Origin: JAUIKM01 sp964445695
GTDB lineage: Bacteria; Bacteroidota; Ignavibacteria; Kapaibacteriales; UBA7675
DNA: 64,000 nt
NCBI GenBank assembly: GCA_964445695.1
Contig: CAYULF010000008.1
Location: forward strand, 1-64,000
Direction: 5' to 3'
Within the stretch, counting starts at the first letter, position 1. Every line of letters begins with the position of its first letter. The notes under the pieces are model-generated. The model was not told where the DNA came from and searched no databases. It worked only from the letters and a program-made list of their open reading frames with translations. Positions 1 through 8,441 of this stretch are shown piece after piece. The position numbers and the translations under genes were made by a program.

Positions 1-407
1 CAATCAACTGGCAAAGTGACGCAAGTGTCGAATAGTCTTGCCGAAACCGTCCGGCACTGACCTGACTAAACAATTTGGTCTCCGATACCCTTCCACTAGA
101 TCAGGGGCCCACCCCGCCACCGCCGCGGGTCGATTGTTTTACGCTCAGACACACTCCTCCCACCCTGCATCGTGTGCAGAAATTTTCAAGTGACTCTCTC
201 GCGTATCCCACGCGCCGCATGCTGCGCGTCCAATCTTCCACAAGCATACTCCGCTTCCGGGCCGTTTTCAACCGTAAAAAACTGAACGTCCTCGCTGTGC
301 CGCTGAGCGGTACTGAAAGCTGTGTAAGCGGTGATTTCAGATAAAACTCCTCAGCTGAACCGCGCCCGGATCGCTGCTCTTCGCGGTGCACTGTCGCCAA
401 AAACGCG

Positions 408-470
408 CCGACAAACAAAAAGAGCAAGTGAGCCGCATGTCAATGTGGCGAAGCGCTCAGTCAGTACATT
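408..470 (+). repeat. Dispersed GACAAACAA element, copy 1
   Basis: GCCGACAAACAAAAAGAGC is followed by AAGTGAGCCGCATG and GGCGAAGCGCTCAGTCA. The last block is shared exactly with the copy at 54081-54142. Confidence 0.6.
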
Positions 471-699
471 TGCTGCCGGAAAGTGCAGTCGGACAGAGTG
501 CTGCCGACCAGGCGGCTGCTGCAATTTGAGCATCAAAGCCGACAAACCTTGCTGCTGTGATGATTAAGTCTTGCCTTGACCGGCGCGGATGTTGTGCCCG
601 CTACTGCCAGGTCAACGCTAAACACCACGGGAGCGCTGCGGCAAAAACCGGATCCTGCAATTCCGCTGCTGCGCCGCCGCGCCGGCCCCTTTAAAATCA

Positions 700-737
700 C
701 AACAGGGAGCCGGCTCGTGGAAACCGACTCCCTGTTG
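700..737 (-). terminator. Rho-independent terminator of the spondin lipoprotein gene
   Basis: A 10-bp perfect stem (CAACAGGGAG at 700-709 with CTCCCTGTTG at 728-737) lies about 80 bases beyond the stop of the minus-strand gene at 815. Read on the minus strand it is followed by a T-rich run (GATTTTAAA), as expected for intrinsic termination. Confidence 0.7.
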
Positions 738-814
738 ATCCGCTTTGAGTTTGACGTTTTCACTCCAACCTCGCGGCCCTCTGCACTTTGCCGCCGGGGC
801 GCGGTTGGCGTCGA

Positions 815-2161
815 TTATTGCGGCGTAATCGTGACCGTGATCATGTCCATGACGGACGGATAACTGAAGCCGTCGTTGACCGGCATCACGTTGCCGTTCT
901 CGTCCATGCCCGTATTGGGACCGCTTTGGCGCGGCGCCTGATTCGAGCCGATGCCCGGCGCTTCGTTCACTTCCGTGCCGGCATCCCAAAGGCTGATCTG
1001 CGCCGTAATGTCACCGCTCAGCGCCGTGCCGTTGCTGAACAGAGCAATGCCGTTCTGGCCCGGGGCAAAAAACAGGTCGTTGGTCTGGCCGAGCATCGTG
1101 GCAAACTGCAGCATGTCGCCTTCGGAAGCTTCAAATGTGAACTCGAAGGAACTGCCGGGCAGAGCCGGTCCGGCGCTACCGGAACCGACAGGCATATTAA
1201 ATACGCCGGACTCTTCCACGTTGGCGTCGGCTGCCAGTGATGCCGCAAGGCCGGTCGGGTCGCCGTCTTCCGCCGCAGCTTCCAGGCCTTCGCCAAAGTC
1301 GGGCTGCCCGCTCGTAAAGATCGGATTGCTGCCCGTATAAACTGCATACGCGCCTGGAGCCAGCGGGCTGGAATACATCGTATTGGCCGCCAGTGCAGCG
1401 CCGAGATCTCCGGCCGTACCGTCTTCCGCCACGCCTTCCAGACCCTCGCCGCGGTCGGGTTGACCGACGGTGAACAGCGGCTCAGCGCCCATGCCGTGCA
1501 CCACGAATACACCGGGTGCCAGAGGTACAGGTACCGAACCGTTGTCCATCGTCATCAGCGTCATGGCGTTGGAGACATTCTCCAGCGTCACTGTAAAATC
1601 GTAGGGAGGATTGTGCGTGATCGTCACGCGGATCACGTCGCTCACGGCCGGCAGATTGCTGAAGTTGTCCGCGGCAAGGCGCACCGTGTTGTTTGCGTCG
1701 GCGGCGCCGGTATTGTTGCCGGCCTGGCGTGGCGCCTGGTCGGCTCCGCTGCCCGGTTCCTGGTCAACTTCCGTGCCGGCGTCCCACAGCATGATGCTGG
1801 AAGTGACGTCGCCCGTCACTGCGTTGCCGCCGGCATCATACAGCGCCATGCCGCCTGCGGCCGGCGCGTAGAAAAAGTCGTTGGATTGCACCATCATGGT
1901 TGCAAAGGAGAGATAAGAGCCCAGTCCCGCCTGGAAACTGAACTGATAACTGTCGCCCGGCAGAGCCGGTCCCGGCTCGCCCGCCATCGTCGGTGTGTTG
2001 AAAACACCGCTGGCCAGATAGGTGCCCGCAGTCATATCGTTGGTGACGGTCACCGTGAAGGTCGCGGTCATCGGGTCGTTCATTGTGTCGTCGTCATCGT
2101 CGTCGCAGGCGGTGAACAATACACCTGCCGAGAGGAGGATCACTAACAGTCTAAAGCGCAT
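815..2161 (-). CDS. Spondin-domain lipoprotein with two spondin_N-like units
   Basis: A 448-residue exported lipoprotein. The signal peptide ends in the lipobox LFTAC with the lipidated Cys at 19. Six consecutive Asp follow at 20-25; acidic residues after the Cys are a known surface-export signal in Bacteroidota lipoproteins, so cell-surface display is inferred. The rest holds repeated spondin_N-type sequence. The hallmark blocks 'PGPALPGDSYQFSF', 'FATMMVQSNDFFYAP', 'LWDAGTEV' and 'QAPRQ' occur once near residues 60-150 and again near 330-430. Between them are two 'PLFTVGQPDRGEGLEG'-type segments, so the N-terminal unit looks incomplete or rearranged. Spondin_N is known from extracellular matrix proteins; its bacterial role is not established. 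A terminator follows at 700-737. Confidence 0.82.
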   Translation of the reverse strand: MRFRLLVILLSAGVLFTACDDDDDDTMNDPMTATFTVTVTNDMTAGTYLASGVFNTPTMAGEPGPALPGDSYQFSFQAGLGSYLSFATMMVQSNDFFYAPAAGGMALYDAGGNAVTGDVTSSIMLWDAGTEVDQEPGSGADQAPRQAGNNTGAADANNTVRLAADNFSNLPAVSDVIRVTITHNPPYDFTVTLENVSNAMTLMTMDNGSVPVPLAPGVFVVHGMGAEPLFTVGQPDRGEGLEGVAEDGTAGDLGAALAANTMYSSPLAPGAYAVYTGSNPIFTSGQPDFGEGLEAAAEDGDPTGLAASLAADANVEESGVFNMPVGSGSAGPALPGSSFEFTFEASEGDMLQFATMLGQTNDLFFAPGQNGIALFSNGTALSGDITAQISLWDAGTEVNEAPGIGSNQAPRQSGPNTGMDENGNVMPVNDGFSYPSVMDMITVTITPQ

Positions 2162-2303
2162 AATTGGGGTTCCTGTTAAAGTGCCATGTAATTGTGCATT
2201 TACTCAACAGGGCCAAGATCGCCAGAATGTATCACAAGAATCTCACGGAACGATAAAGCTTCGATACGAACTTGTCACGGAAGAATACACTGTATAAACA
2301 ACG

Positions 2304-2360
2304 CAGGCGCCGCACACTCCGCGTCGTGGAACGACGGTCCGAAGTGAATGCGACGCCTGA
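2304..2360 (-). terminator. Hairpin beyond the DUF1761 gene
   Basis: CAGGCG-CGCA at about 2304 can pair with TGCG-CGCCTG ending near 2359, about 25 bases past the stop of the minus-strand gene at 2386. The loop is long and the T-run is weak, so it may equally be a transcript-end structure of another kind. Confidence 0.35.
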
Positions 2361-2385
2361 AGATTGCGTCAGAGGCCTGTGTTGA

Positions 2386-2799
2386 TCAGCGCCAGGCGGC
2401 GATAATGACGCCCATGATCACCAGGAAGACGATCTGATAACCCGCGTCGATAAACCAGAGTTTGACCGGTTTGCGCTGGTACAACATGTTGATTGCCATC
2501 GAAGTGCCGACGAACATGATCCCGATCATCAGACCGTAGTGCACGCCGGTCATGATGCTGATTTCGCCGGGCGCCGCGCCGATCAGCAGCGCCATGCCGA
2601 GGGACATCACCAGCATCAGAACAAATGTCGAGCCGAAAATCAGCCCCATGTTGCCCTCGGCAATGTATTCATCCGTAAAACCGAGCGCCTTCTGCCAGCT
2701 CTTGCCGAACAAAACCGGCGAATACCAAAGTGAGCCGAGTGCAAAAGCAGCGATGGCTGCTACGGCCACAGCCAGAAAATTGACGTGTTCAAAGCCCAT
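2386..2799 (-). CDS. DUF1761 family integral membrane protein
   Basis: A 137-residue protein matching the DUF1761 pattern. It begins 'MGFEHVNFLAVAVAAI', followed by 'GSLWYSPVLFGKSW' and, near the C-terminus, 'KLWFIDAGYQIVFLVIMG'. Four hydrophobic segments (about residues 8-28, 52-74, 82-103 and 115-135) predict four transmembrane helices. The family is widespread in Bacteroidota and Proteobacteria and has no assigned biochemical function. It stands alone on the minus strand, with about 150 bases between it and the VOC gene upstream. Confidence 0.85.
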   Translation of the reverse strand: MGFEHVNFLAVAVAAIAAFALGSLWYSPVLFGKSWQKALGFTDEYIAEGNMGLIFGSTFVLMLVMSLGMALLIGAAPGEISIMTGVHYGLMIGIMFVGTSMAINMLYQRKPVKLWFIDAGYQIVFLVIMGVIIAAWR

Positions 2800-2946
2800 A
2801 ATGACAGACCTTTTTGGAGAGTGGAAAAAATGGTGTCGGGTCGATGCGACCGCAGGCGTCTGGTTCCCGGGTCGCTTCGTACCTTGTCCAACTTACTTGA
2901 TCGGAAGTCTGATGAGGGCGCACGGAGTTCGCCCGGTGGTTCCGGA

Positions 2947-3318
2947 CTACGATGCCGAGTGCAAACCCAGCAGGTTGCCCTCGCAGTCCAGAAATGAAGC
3001 AATATATCCAAATTCACCAATCCCGGTTTTCGGCATCAAAACTGTGCCGCCGGCTGCCGCAATGCGTTCCAGCACGGCGTCCATCCGGCCATCGACGTTG
3101 AAAAATATCTGCGCGCCCTGTTTGCCGGGCTGCAGGTGAGGGCTCGTGCTCAGCGCGCCGGCGTACATGCCCGAATCCGGGTCCGCAAAAAACGCCGTGT
3201 CGCTGCCGTCCGGTCCCTGCGTCCGGATCAGTTCGCTTGCCAGGATTGTGTTGTAAAAAGCATTCGCGCGGTCAAGGTCCGCCACGGGCAGGCTGAACCA
3301 GTTGATAATGGATGCCAT
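2947..3318 (-). CDS. VOC (glyoxalase/bleomycin resistance) fold protein
   Basis: A 123-residue single-domain vicinal-oxygen-chelate protein. Typical features are the opening 'NWFSLPVADLDRANAFY', a central 'GAQIFFNVDGRMDAVLERIAAAGG' and the closing 'GYIASFLDCEGNLLGLHS', which are the two beta-alpha-beta-beta-beta modules of the fold. Proteins of this length usually act as homodimers; the substrate cannot be told from sequence and may be small-molecule binding rather than catalysis. The expected metal-binding His in the first strand is not obvious, so a non-metal or altered site is possible. It probably forms its own transcription unit; a copy of the dispersed GACAAACAA element lies just upstream, near 3425. 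Confidence 0.85.
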   Translation of the reverse strand: MASIINWFSLPVADLDRANAFYNTILASELIRTQGPDGSDTAFFADPDSGMYAGALSTSPHLQPGKQGAQIFFNVDGRMDAVLERIAAAGGTVLMPKTGIGEFGYIASFLDCEGNLLGLHSAS

Positions 3319-3423
3319 GTAAGGGCCTTTCCTTTAGCTGTGAAGAAGGACAAAACCCTTTGACTGTGCACGGCTCAAAAACGGACGAAAAAAATGCGGC
3401 TCCTATTCTGACTGCAAACCCAT

Positions 3424-3445
3424 CTTGTTTGTCAGCGAGTCAGAA
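3424..3445 (-). repeat. Dispersed GACAAACAA element, short copy
   Basis: On the minus strand CGCTGACAAACAAGATGG; the tail is only weakly kept (GGAGCCGCAT further on). It lies upstream of the VOC gene. Confidence 0.45.
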
Positions 3446-3461
3446 GCCCCAAACAGCGCAG

Positions 3462-4280
3462 TCAGTCTCCAGTTCCGGAGTCCCGGCCGCCTGCGGCGGC
3501 CTCGCTGTGGGAAGGCAGTTTGCACATCATATAGTGGTGCAGATCAAAACCCTCGGCGTTGAGCGGGTCCACGCCGCGTATGAGCTCCAGCCGCAGGTCC
3601 AGCAGGCGTTCGGCCTCGGCGGAATCCGCCTCGCGCGCCAGGCGCAGCTTCTGAATTTCCTCCGCCGCGTGGCTGCGCGGATTGAAAATGCCGTTCAGCT
3701 CGGAACACTGGTGGCAGACGCCCGACTTTTCGATCAGCGAACAGCGACCCTCGTAAATGCGCGTCAGATTGCGGCGTCCGCCGGCCAGCGCGTGTTTAAC
3801 CTTGCCTTCGCTCAGTTCGGTGATATGCGTGATATCGTCAATCTTGAACTGGTAGACTTCCTTCAGAATCACACACAACTGCTCTTCGATCCGCAGCGTC
3901 TTCGCCATGCAGGTAAAACAGTAGTCCACGTGTTCAGTTAAATCGTAGCGGCCCTGCGGCGAGTTGGCCGAAATGTGCGCCATTTCAGCCTGCAGGCGCT
4001 CCGAGGCATAGGTGGCCGTGCGGCAGTTGTCCTGGTAATCCACGCCCCACCGCTGTTTGTGTTTAAGTGAGTCGCGCGCAATGTTTACCGCAATGCCGAA
4101 CACCCAGGTCTTGAACGTCGCTTCACCGCGGAAAGTCGCCAGATTGCGAAAAGTGCGTTCATAGGCGTCCTGAACGATATCCTCCGCATCCGCTTCCGCG
4201 GCGACGAACCTGTATATGAATGATGTTAACTGCGAGCGGAACCCGATAAACTCGGATTGATATTCTTCCACCGTCGACAT
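3462..4280 (-). CDS. ECF-type RNA polymerase sigma factor with a Cys-containing C-terminal extension
   Basis: A 272-residue protein counted from the Met at 4280. A longer frame reaches 4397, but its extra 39 residues look unlike a sigma factor. Region 2 is clear ('EYQSEFIGFRSQLTSFIYRF', then 'AEDIVQDAYERTFRNL' and 'FKTWVFGIAVNIARD'). Region 4 follows ('LCVILKEVYQFKIDDI' and 'ELSEGKVKHALAGGRRNL'). Beyond region 4 come about 100 residues that normal ECF factors lack. They begin with Cys residues in 'CSLIEKSGVCHQCSELNG' and end in 'LNAEGFDLHHYMMCKLP'. This tail could bind a metal or act as a built-in anti-sigma or sensor element; that is inference. No separate anti-sigma gene is adjacent. It diverges from the two-component genes. 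Confidence 0.85.
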   Translation of the reverse strand: MSTVEEYQSEFIGFRSQLTSFIYRFVAAEADAEDIVQDAYERTFRNLATFRGEATFKTWVFGIAVNIARDSLKHKQRWGVDYQDNCRTATYASERLQAEMAHISANSPQGRYDLTEHVDYCFTCMAKTLRIEEQLCVILKEVYQFKIDDITHITELSEGKVKHALAGGRRNLTRIYEGRCSLIEKSGVCHQCSELNGIFNPRSHAAEEIQKLRLAREADSAEAERLLDLRLELIRGVDPLNAEGFDLHHYMMCKLPSHSEAAAGGRDSGTGD

Positions 4281-4428
4281 GAGCGGGCCAAACAAAAAAG
4301 GTTTTAAAAGGCTTTGAAGAGCCCCCTGCGCCGCGGAGACACTGCGTTTTGACCAAGTTACAACAGCGTCCGCGATCGGCAAACTGCGCGTCCGCAAAAG
4401 GCCGCGACGGCGGTGTCCGTGCCTTCGT

Positions 4429-4458
4429 TTGACTTAAGTTACTTCAGCGTGATACATT
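4429..4458 (+). promoter_or_regulatory. Candidate sigma70-like promoter for the two-component operon
   Basis: TTGACT at 4429-4434 and TACATT at 4453-4458 are separated by 18 bases and lie about 70 bases upstream of the response regulator start at 4528. An AT-rich TGATATTTTG follows at 4461. The assignment rests on resemblance alone. Confidence 0.3.
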
Positions 4459-4527
4459 TATGATATTTTGCGGCTACATTGGCGCCGGCGCGTGAATACC
4501 CGCGCGGCACATGAAAAAGGTGAGATT

Positions 4528-5232
4528 ATGCAGAATACCGTGCTGATAGTCGAGGACGATCCGGATATTGCCGACCTGGTGGAATTGCACCTGCACGACC
4601 TGGGGTTTAAGCTGGAGCGCGTCGCCAATGGCGCCGAGGGGCTGGAACGCGCGTTGAACTCCGAATATATCCTGATTATCCTGGACTTGAATTTGCCCGG
4701 GCTGGGCGGCATGGAAGTGTGCCGCCGCATCCGCGAAAAAGATCGCATCACGCCGATTCTGATGCTGACCGCCAAGAGCGATGAAGTCGACAAGGTGCTG
4801 GGCCTGGAAATCGGCGCCGACGACTACATGACCAAACCTTTTTCCGTGCGTGAGTTTTCGGCCCGGGTTAAAGCGCTGGTGCGCCGCGTTGAACTGCGCC
4901 AGAACGCGCCCGCCACAGCCGAACAGTTAACATTTGGCGAGCTGACAGTGTATCCGGGACGCCGCAAAGTCACGCTGCGCGATACCGGCATCGAACTGAC
5001 GGCCAAGGAATTTGAACTGCTGCTGCTTTTTGCAGGCAATCCCGGCCGTGCATATACGCGCCAGGAGCTGCTCGATACCATCTGGGGCTACCAGTTTCAG
5101 GGCTACGAACACACTGTTAATTCACATATCAACCGGCTGCGCAATAAAATTGAGTTAAACCCTTCGGAGCCGCGTTTTATTAAAACGGTCTGGGGCGTGG
5201 GTTACCGCTTTGCCGAAGAGGAGGAATTGTGA
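4528..5232 (+). CDS. OmpR/PhoB-family DNA-binding response regulator
   Basis: A 234-residue transcription factor. The receiver domain (about 1-120) has the acidic pair at D10-D11, the phospho-acceptor D53 in 'LIILDLNLPG', T81 and K103 in 'MTKPF'. The winged-helix output domain (about 135-232) ends in the usual 'KTVWGVGYRF'. The Met at 4528 is chosen because it follows AAGGTGAG at a good distance and starts exactly at the first receiver strand; upstream codons in the same frame are out of character. The stop overlaps the start of the kinase gene (TGATG), so the pair is translationally coupled and almost certainly cognate. The signal sensed is unknown. Confidence 0.95.
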   Translation: MQNTVLIVEDDPDIADLVELHLHDLGFKLERVANGAEGLERALNSEYILIILDLNLPGLGGMEVCRRIREKDRITPILMLTAKSDEVDKVLGLEIGADDYMTKPFSVREFSARVKALVRRVELRQNAPATAEQLTFGELTVYPGRRKVTLRDTGIELTAKEFELLLLFAGNPGRAYTRQELLDTIWGYQFQGYEHTVNSHINRLRNKIELNPSEPRFIKTVWGVGYRFAEEEEL

Positions 5233-6701
5233 TGAAGCGCTATTTTAACAGTCTTTACGGCCGTGTCTCGCTCGTCTTCCTCGCTTTGCTGCTGGTGATG
5301 GGCGGCGTGTTGCTCGTCGTTTCGCTGCAGCTGAACACCGCCTTTGTGCAGGAGACCGAGCAGAAGCTGAACGTTAAACTGGCCGCCAACATGGCCATGA
5401 GTTTCAGTAAGTATTTAAAGGACAGCATCGACGCCGCCGGCATTCACGCCAGCTTTGAAACCATGATGATGATGAACCCGCGCGTTGAGTACTACCTGCT
5501 GGAAGCCGATGGACGCATCATCAACCACGCCGCGCCGCCGGGGCGCGTGCAACTCACATCCGTGAATGTCGATGATATTAAACAGTTCCTGGCGCCGGAC
5601 GCCGGTTTCCCATTGCTGGGCGACGACCCGCGCAACCCCGGCCGTTTAAAGCCCTTTTCCGCCGCGCCGCTGGAACTGCCCGGCGGGCGCAAGGGCTATC
5701 TCTACGTCATTCTGGGCGGCGAAAACTACGATCAGGCTTCGGACCTGGCGGCCGGCTCGTTTATCGCGCGGCAGTCCACTACCGCCATTGTGCTGGCCGT
5801 GGCGATTACCGCGCTGCTCGGCCTTTTTCTGTTTCGTCGCCTTTCGCGTCCATTTGCCAGGCTGCGGCGGGGCGTGCAGAGTTTTGAGCGCGGCGAATAT
5901 TCACATCGCATCGAGGTTAAACACAGTGATGAAATCGGCGAGCTGGCCCTGGCGTTTAACAATATGGCCGCGACGATTGAATCCAATATTGAAAAGCTGG
6001 AAGAGACAGACCGCATTCGCCGCGACCTCATTGCCAATGTTTCACACGATCTGCGAACGCCGCTGGCGTCTATCCAGGGTTACATCGAGACAATTTTGTT
6101 AAAAGACAAAACGCTGACGCCCGACGAACGTGTGCGCTTTCTTTCGACGGTATTTGCCAATGTTTCGACTCTGGGCAAGCTGGTTGAGGAGTTGTTTGAA
6201 CTCTCGCGTCTGGACGCCAAACAAAAACAACCAGAGCGCGAAGCCTTTTCGATTTCGGAACTGGCGCAGGATATCGTCCTTAAACTGCAGCCGGCGGCGG
6301 AGGCGCGCCAGGTGTCTTTGCGGGCGCGCATGGATCAGGACCTGCCATTTGTTTTTGCGGATATCGGCATGATTGATCGGGCCATCAGCAACCTGATTGA
6401 AAATGCGGTGCGCTACACCAACAGCGGCGGCGAAGTTGTTTTAGCCGTGCGCAACGTCGGCTCCAGTGTTAACATCAGCGTGCAGGATACGGGCGTGGGG
6501 ATAGACCCCGAGGAGCTGCCGCACATTTTTGAGCGCTTTTATCGCGTGGACAAAAGTCGCTCGCGCGAATCGGGCGGCGCGGGTCTTGGGTTGGCCATCA
6601 CGAAAAAAATCATTGAAGCGCACGACAGTGAAATTGCGGTGGAAAGCCGTCCCGACGAAGGCTCGACCTTTTACTTCACCTTGCAGGGCAGAACTGTTTA
6701 A
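5232..6701 (+). CDS. Membrane sensor histidine kinase paired with the upstream regulator
   Basis: A 489-residue kinase. A first transmembrane helix (about 12-36) is followed by a periplasmic sensor of about 140 residues without a recognised domain, then a second helix (about 183-202). A HAMP linker (about 203-256) leads to the HisKA domain with phospho-acceptor H272 in 'ANVSHDLRTPLAS'. The ATPase domain has the N box 'AISNLIENAVRYTNSGG', G1 'VQDTGVGI', the F box 'FERFYRVDKSRS' and G2 'GGAGLGLAI'. All catalytic boxes are intact. The ATG at 5232 overlaps the regulator's stop; a GTG one codon earlier is an alternative start. The gene has unusually many TTAA tetramers for its G+C. Confidence 0.95.
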   Translation: MKRYFNSLYGRVSLVFLALLLVMGGVLLVVSLQLNTAFVQETEQKLNVKLAANMAMSFSKYLKDSIDAAGIHASFETMMMMNPRVEYYLLEADGRIINHAAPPGRVQLTSVNVDDIKQFLAPDAGFPLLGDDPRNPGRLKPFSAAPLELPGGRKGYLYVILGGENYDQASDLAAGSFIARQSTTAIVLAVAITALLGLFLFRRLSRPFARLRRGVQSFERGEYSHRIEVKHSDEIGELALAFNNMAATIESNIEKLEETDRIRRDLIANVSHDLRTPLASIQGYIETILLKDKTLTPDERVRFLSTVFANVSTLGKLVEELFELSRLDAKQKQPEREAFSISELAQDIVLKLQPAAEARQVSLRARMDQDLPFVFADIGMIDRAISNLIENAVRYTNSGGEVVLAVRNVGSSVNISVQDTGVGIDPEELPHIFERFYRVDKSRSRESGGAGLGLAITKKIIEAHDSEIAVESRPDEGSTFYFTLQGRTV

Positions 6702-6915
6702 GTGCGCAAACGCACCTGTGGGACGCAGCAGAAATCGCCCGCTTCGCGGTCTCTTTAAACCGATTTTGTTAACCGATGAGACAGAAGTCGGCAAGCGGCA
6801 GGCAGGCGGGGAGTTTAACAGGCGGGAGTCGGGCGCCTGCGGCCGGGGCGGACATTGAACATCGGGAAATGCATGCCCGCCCCGCAAGCGTGTGTGAGTG
6901 TGCAATGAGCGCCGC

Positions 6916-7371
6916 TTAAACCTGTTCCAGCGCGCTCAGAGTTTGTTGATACTTTTTCTGCCAGTCGGTCAATGATTCTTCCGACAAGTCGCCGACCATC
7001 TCAGAGATGTCGCGCACGGAAGACTTGATTTCTTCCACCGCTTCTTCCTTGACGGCATTGCGCACATCCGGATCGTACAGGCTCAGAACGATGGTGTTGA
7101 GTTTGTTGTAGGCCACGTCCTTGAGCATCAGTCGGATTTCACGGATGGCGTTTTCGCGCATTTTGCGCTGGCGCGAACGCACCGTCCAGAAAATGATGCC
7201 GTGCAGCACGCCGACGGCCATCGCGGTCACGGCGGTGGCCCGCCACAGATTGTCCGGATCAAAATCCAGCAGGGGCGGTACCGCCCAGATAACAATGAGG
7301 CCCGCCGCGCTGAGCCAGAGTTCGATGTTCTTGATGAACTTCAACAACACCAGGTTAATTTGCAGTTTCAT
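6916..7371 (-). CDS. Two-helix membrane protein with an amphipathic helical tail, function unknown
   Basis: A 151-residue protein. Two hydrophobic segments sit close together at about 18-36 and 46-64, like a hairpin of the '2TM' kind. They are followed by a basic patch ('RSRQRKMRENAIREIR') and about 80 mostly helical, acidic residues ending in 'LTDWQKKYQQTLSALEQV'. No catalytic motif is visible. The stretch 'AIREIRLMLKDVAYNKLN' is reminiscent of a helical dimerisation region, but there is no phospho-acceptor His. The gene is convergent with the kinase gene and has no clear partner. Confidence 0.7.
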   Translation of the reverse strand: MKLQINLVLLKFIKNIELWLSAAGLIVIWAVPPLLDFDPDNLWRATAVTAMAVGVLHGIIFWTVRSRQRKMRENAIREIRLMLKDVAYNKLNTIVLSLYDPDVRNAVKEEAVEEIKSSVRDISEMVGDLSEESLTDWQKKYQQTLSALEQV

Positions 7372-7754
7372 GCCAAAACTTTCTGATAGTTGAGTGTAAG
7401 CTTGGATACTAACCGATACGACTTGGCGGCTTCGCTCAATTCCCGGGTTTGTCTGTGAACTCCCCGCCGGGACTTCATTCAGCTATCCGACATGGCAATA
7501 CGCTTGTTGTTGCGTTTTCCCCTGATACCCGTGCCGGCAGGCTGAAACAGACGTGGAACGTCGCGATGCCAACATCCCTTTTTCGACCATAGCGAAGGGC
7601 AAATCTACAGGTTAGAGTAATTGCAGGCCACTAAAAACGAGCCAAAACGATCGGTGATTTGGTCGCATCGCGCGGCGGTATTCGGAAAATGTAACGTGGC
7701 TGAAATTGATTTTAGTAAAAAACAAGCGAAAAGTCCGCCGCACGCATAAAACAC
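7372..7754. other. Intergenic stretch with a degenerate GACAAACAA-element copy
   Basis: No plausible coding frame was found in these roughly 380 bases. A weak minus-strand resemblance to the dispersed element (GACAAAC core at about 7447-7453 followed by GAGCGAAGC) is the only structure noticed. Confidence 0.35.
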
Positions 7755-8441
7755 TCAATCTTTTTTCGCATATCGTAACGGATCCAAAACGCCGGCCTGC
7801 CGGAAACCACGCAGGCGGAGAGCGCAGGAGTCACAACGGCCGCAGGCGACTTCCTCATTCTGGTAGCAACTCCAGGTGTGTTCCAGGGGCGCGTTCAGCG
7901 CCAATCCGCGCTGCACAATCTGCGCCTTGCTCAAGTTGATCAGAGGTGTGTGGATCCGAATGTTCGTGTCGGGTTTGGTGCCGAGATCTATCGTTCGCTG
8001 AAAGGCTTCGAAAAACTCGCGCCGGCAGTCTGGGTAACCGGATGAATCCTCTTCCACCGCTCCGATGTAGAGCGCGTGCGCATTCAGAACTTCGGCCCAG
8101 GAAACGCCGATCGCCAGAATGTTGGCATTGCGGAAAGGCACATAAGAGCTTGGAATCTCGGTGGAAGTAAGATCCGCGTCGCCGACGGCGATAGCGCTGT
8201 CGGTCAGGCTGCTTCCGCCGATCTGTTTGAAGTGTTCAGTCGAAACTACCAGCCGACGAGTGATGCCGAGCGCGTCGCAAACGGCGTGGAAAGCCCGCAG
8301 CTCGCGCGCGGCGGTGCGCTGTTCGTAGCGAAGGTGCAGTCCCGCGGGTGAAAAGCCGTCGGCTCGAGCCTGAGCGGCGCAGACGGTGGAGTCCATGCCG
8401 CCGCTCATGAGGACTACGGCGATATTCTGTTCCTGCGACAT
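7755..8441 (-). CDS. queC: 7-cyano-7-deazaguanine synthase QueC
   Basis: A 228-residue enzyme that converts 7-carboxy-7-deazaguanine to preQ0 with ammonia and ATP, a step toward queuosine in tRNA. The PP-loop 'SGGMDS' is at 13-18. The zinc site has four Cys at 192, 200, 203 and 206 in 'CYQNEEVACGRCDSC', with the family's normal spacing. Length and motifs are typical. Its start codon overlaps the stop of trmD (TAATG), so the two tRNA-modification genes are translationally coupled. No queD, queE or queF was seen in the window. Confidence 0.95.
   Translation of the reverse strand: MSQEQNIAVVLMSGGMDSTVCAAQARADGFSPAGLHLRYEQRTAARELRAFHAVCDALGITRRLVVSTEHFKQIGGSSLTDSAIAVGDADLTSTEIPSSYVPFRNANILAIGVSWAEVLNAHALYIGAVEEDSSGYPDCRREFFEAFQRTIDLGTKPDTNIRIHTPLINLSKAQIVQRGLALNAPLEHTWSCYQNEEVACGRCDSCALRLRGFRQAGVLDPLRYAKKD

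Larger units (their letters stand above)
1..814. other. Left-end stretch without a recognisable gene
   Basis: Short open frames exist on both strands here, but none has a plausible start, a known domain or an amino-acid composition like its neighbours. The first frame runs off the left edge and stops at 58-60, so the 3' tail of a gene starting outside the window is possible. The stretch contains one copy of the dispersed GACAAACAA element near 408-470 and, at its right end, the terminator of the spondin lipoprotein gene at 700-737. Confidence 0.5.

Noticed and set aside
1..60. Open frame running off the left edge and stopping at 58-60
   Set aside because: Only 19 codons are visible and they match nothing I know; a gene tail is possible but cannot be supported.
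75..567. Overlapping short frames on both strands, one Cys-rich at its end
   Set aside because: No start signals or family resemblance; composition looks random, and a dispersed-element copy passes through them.
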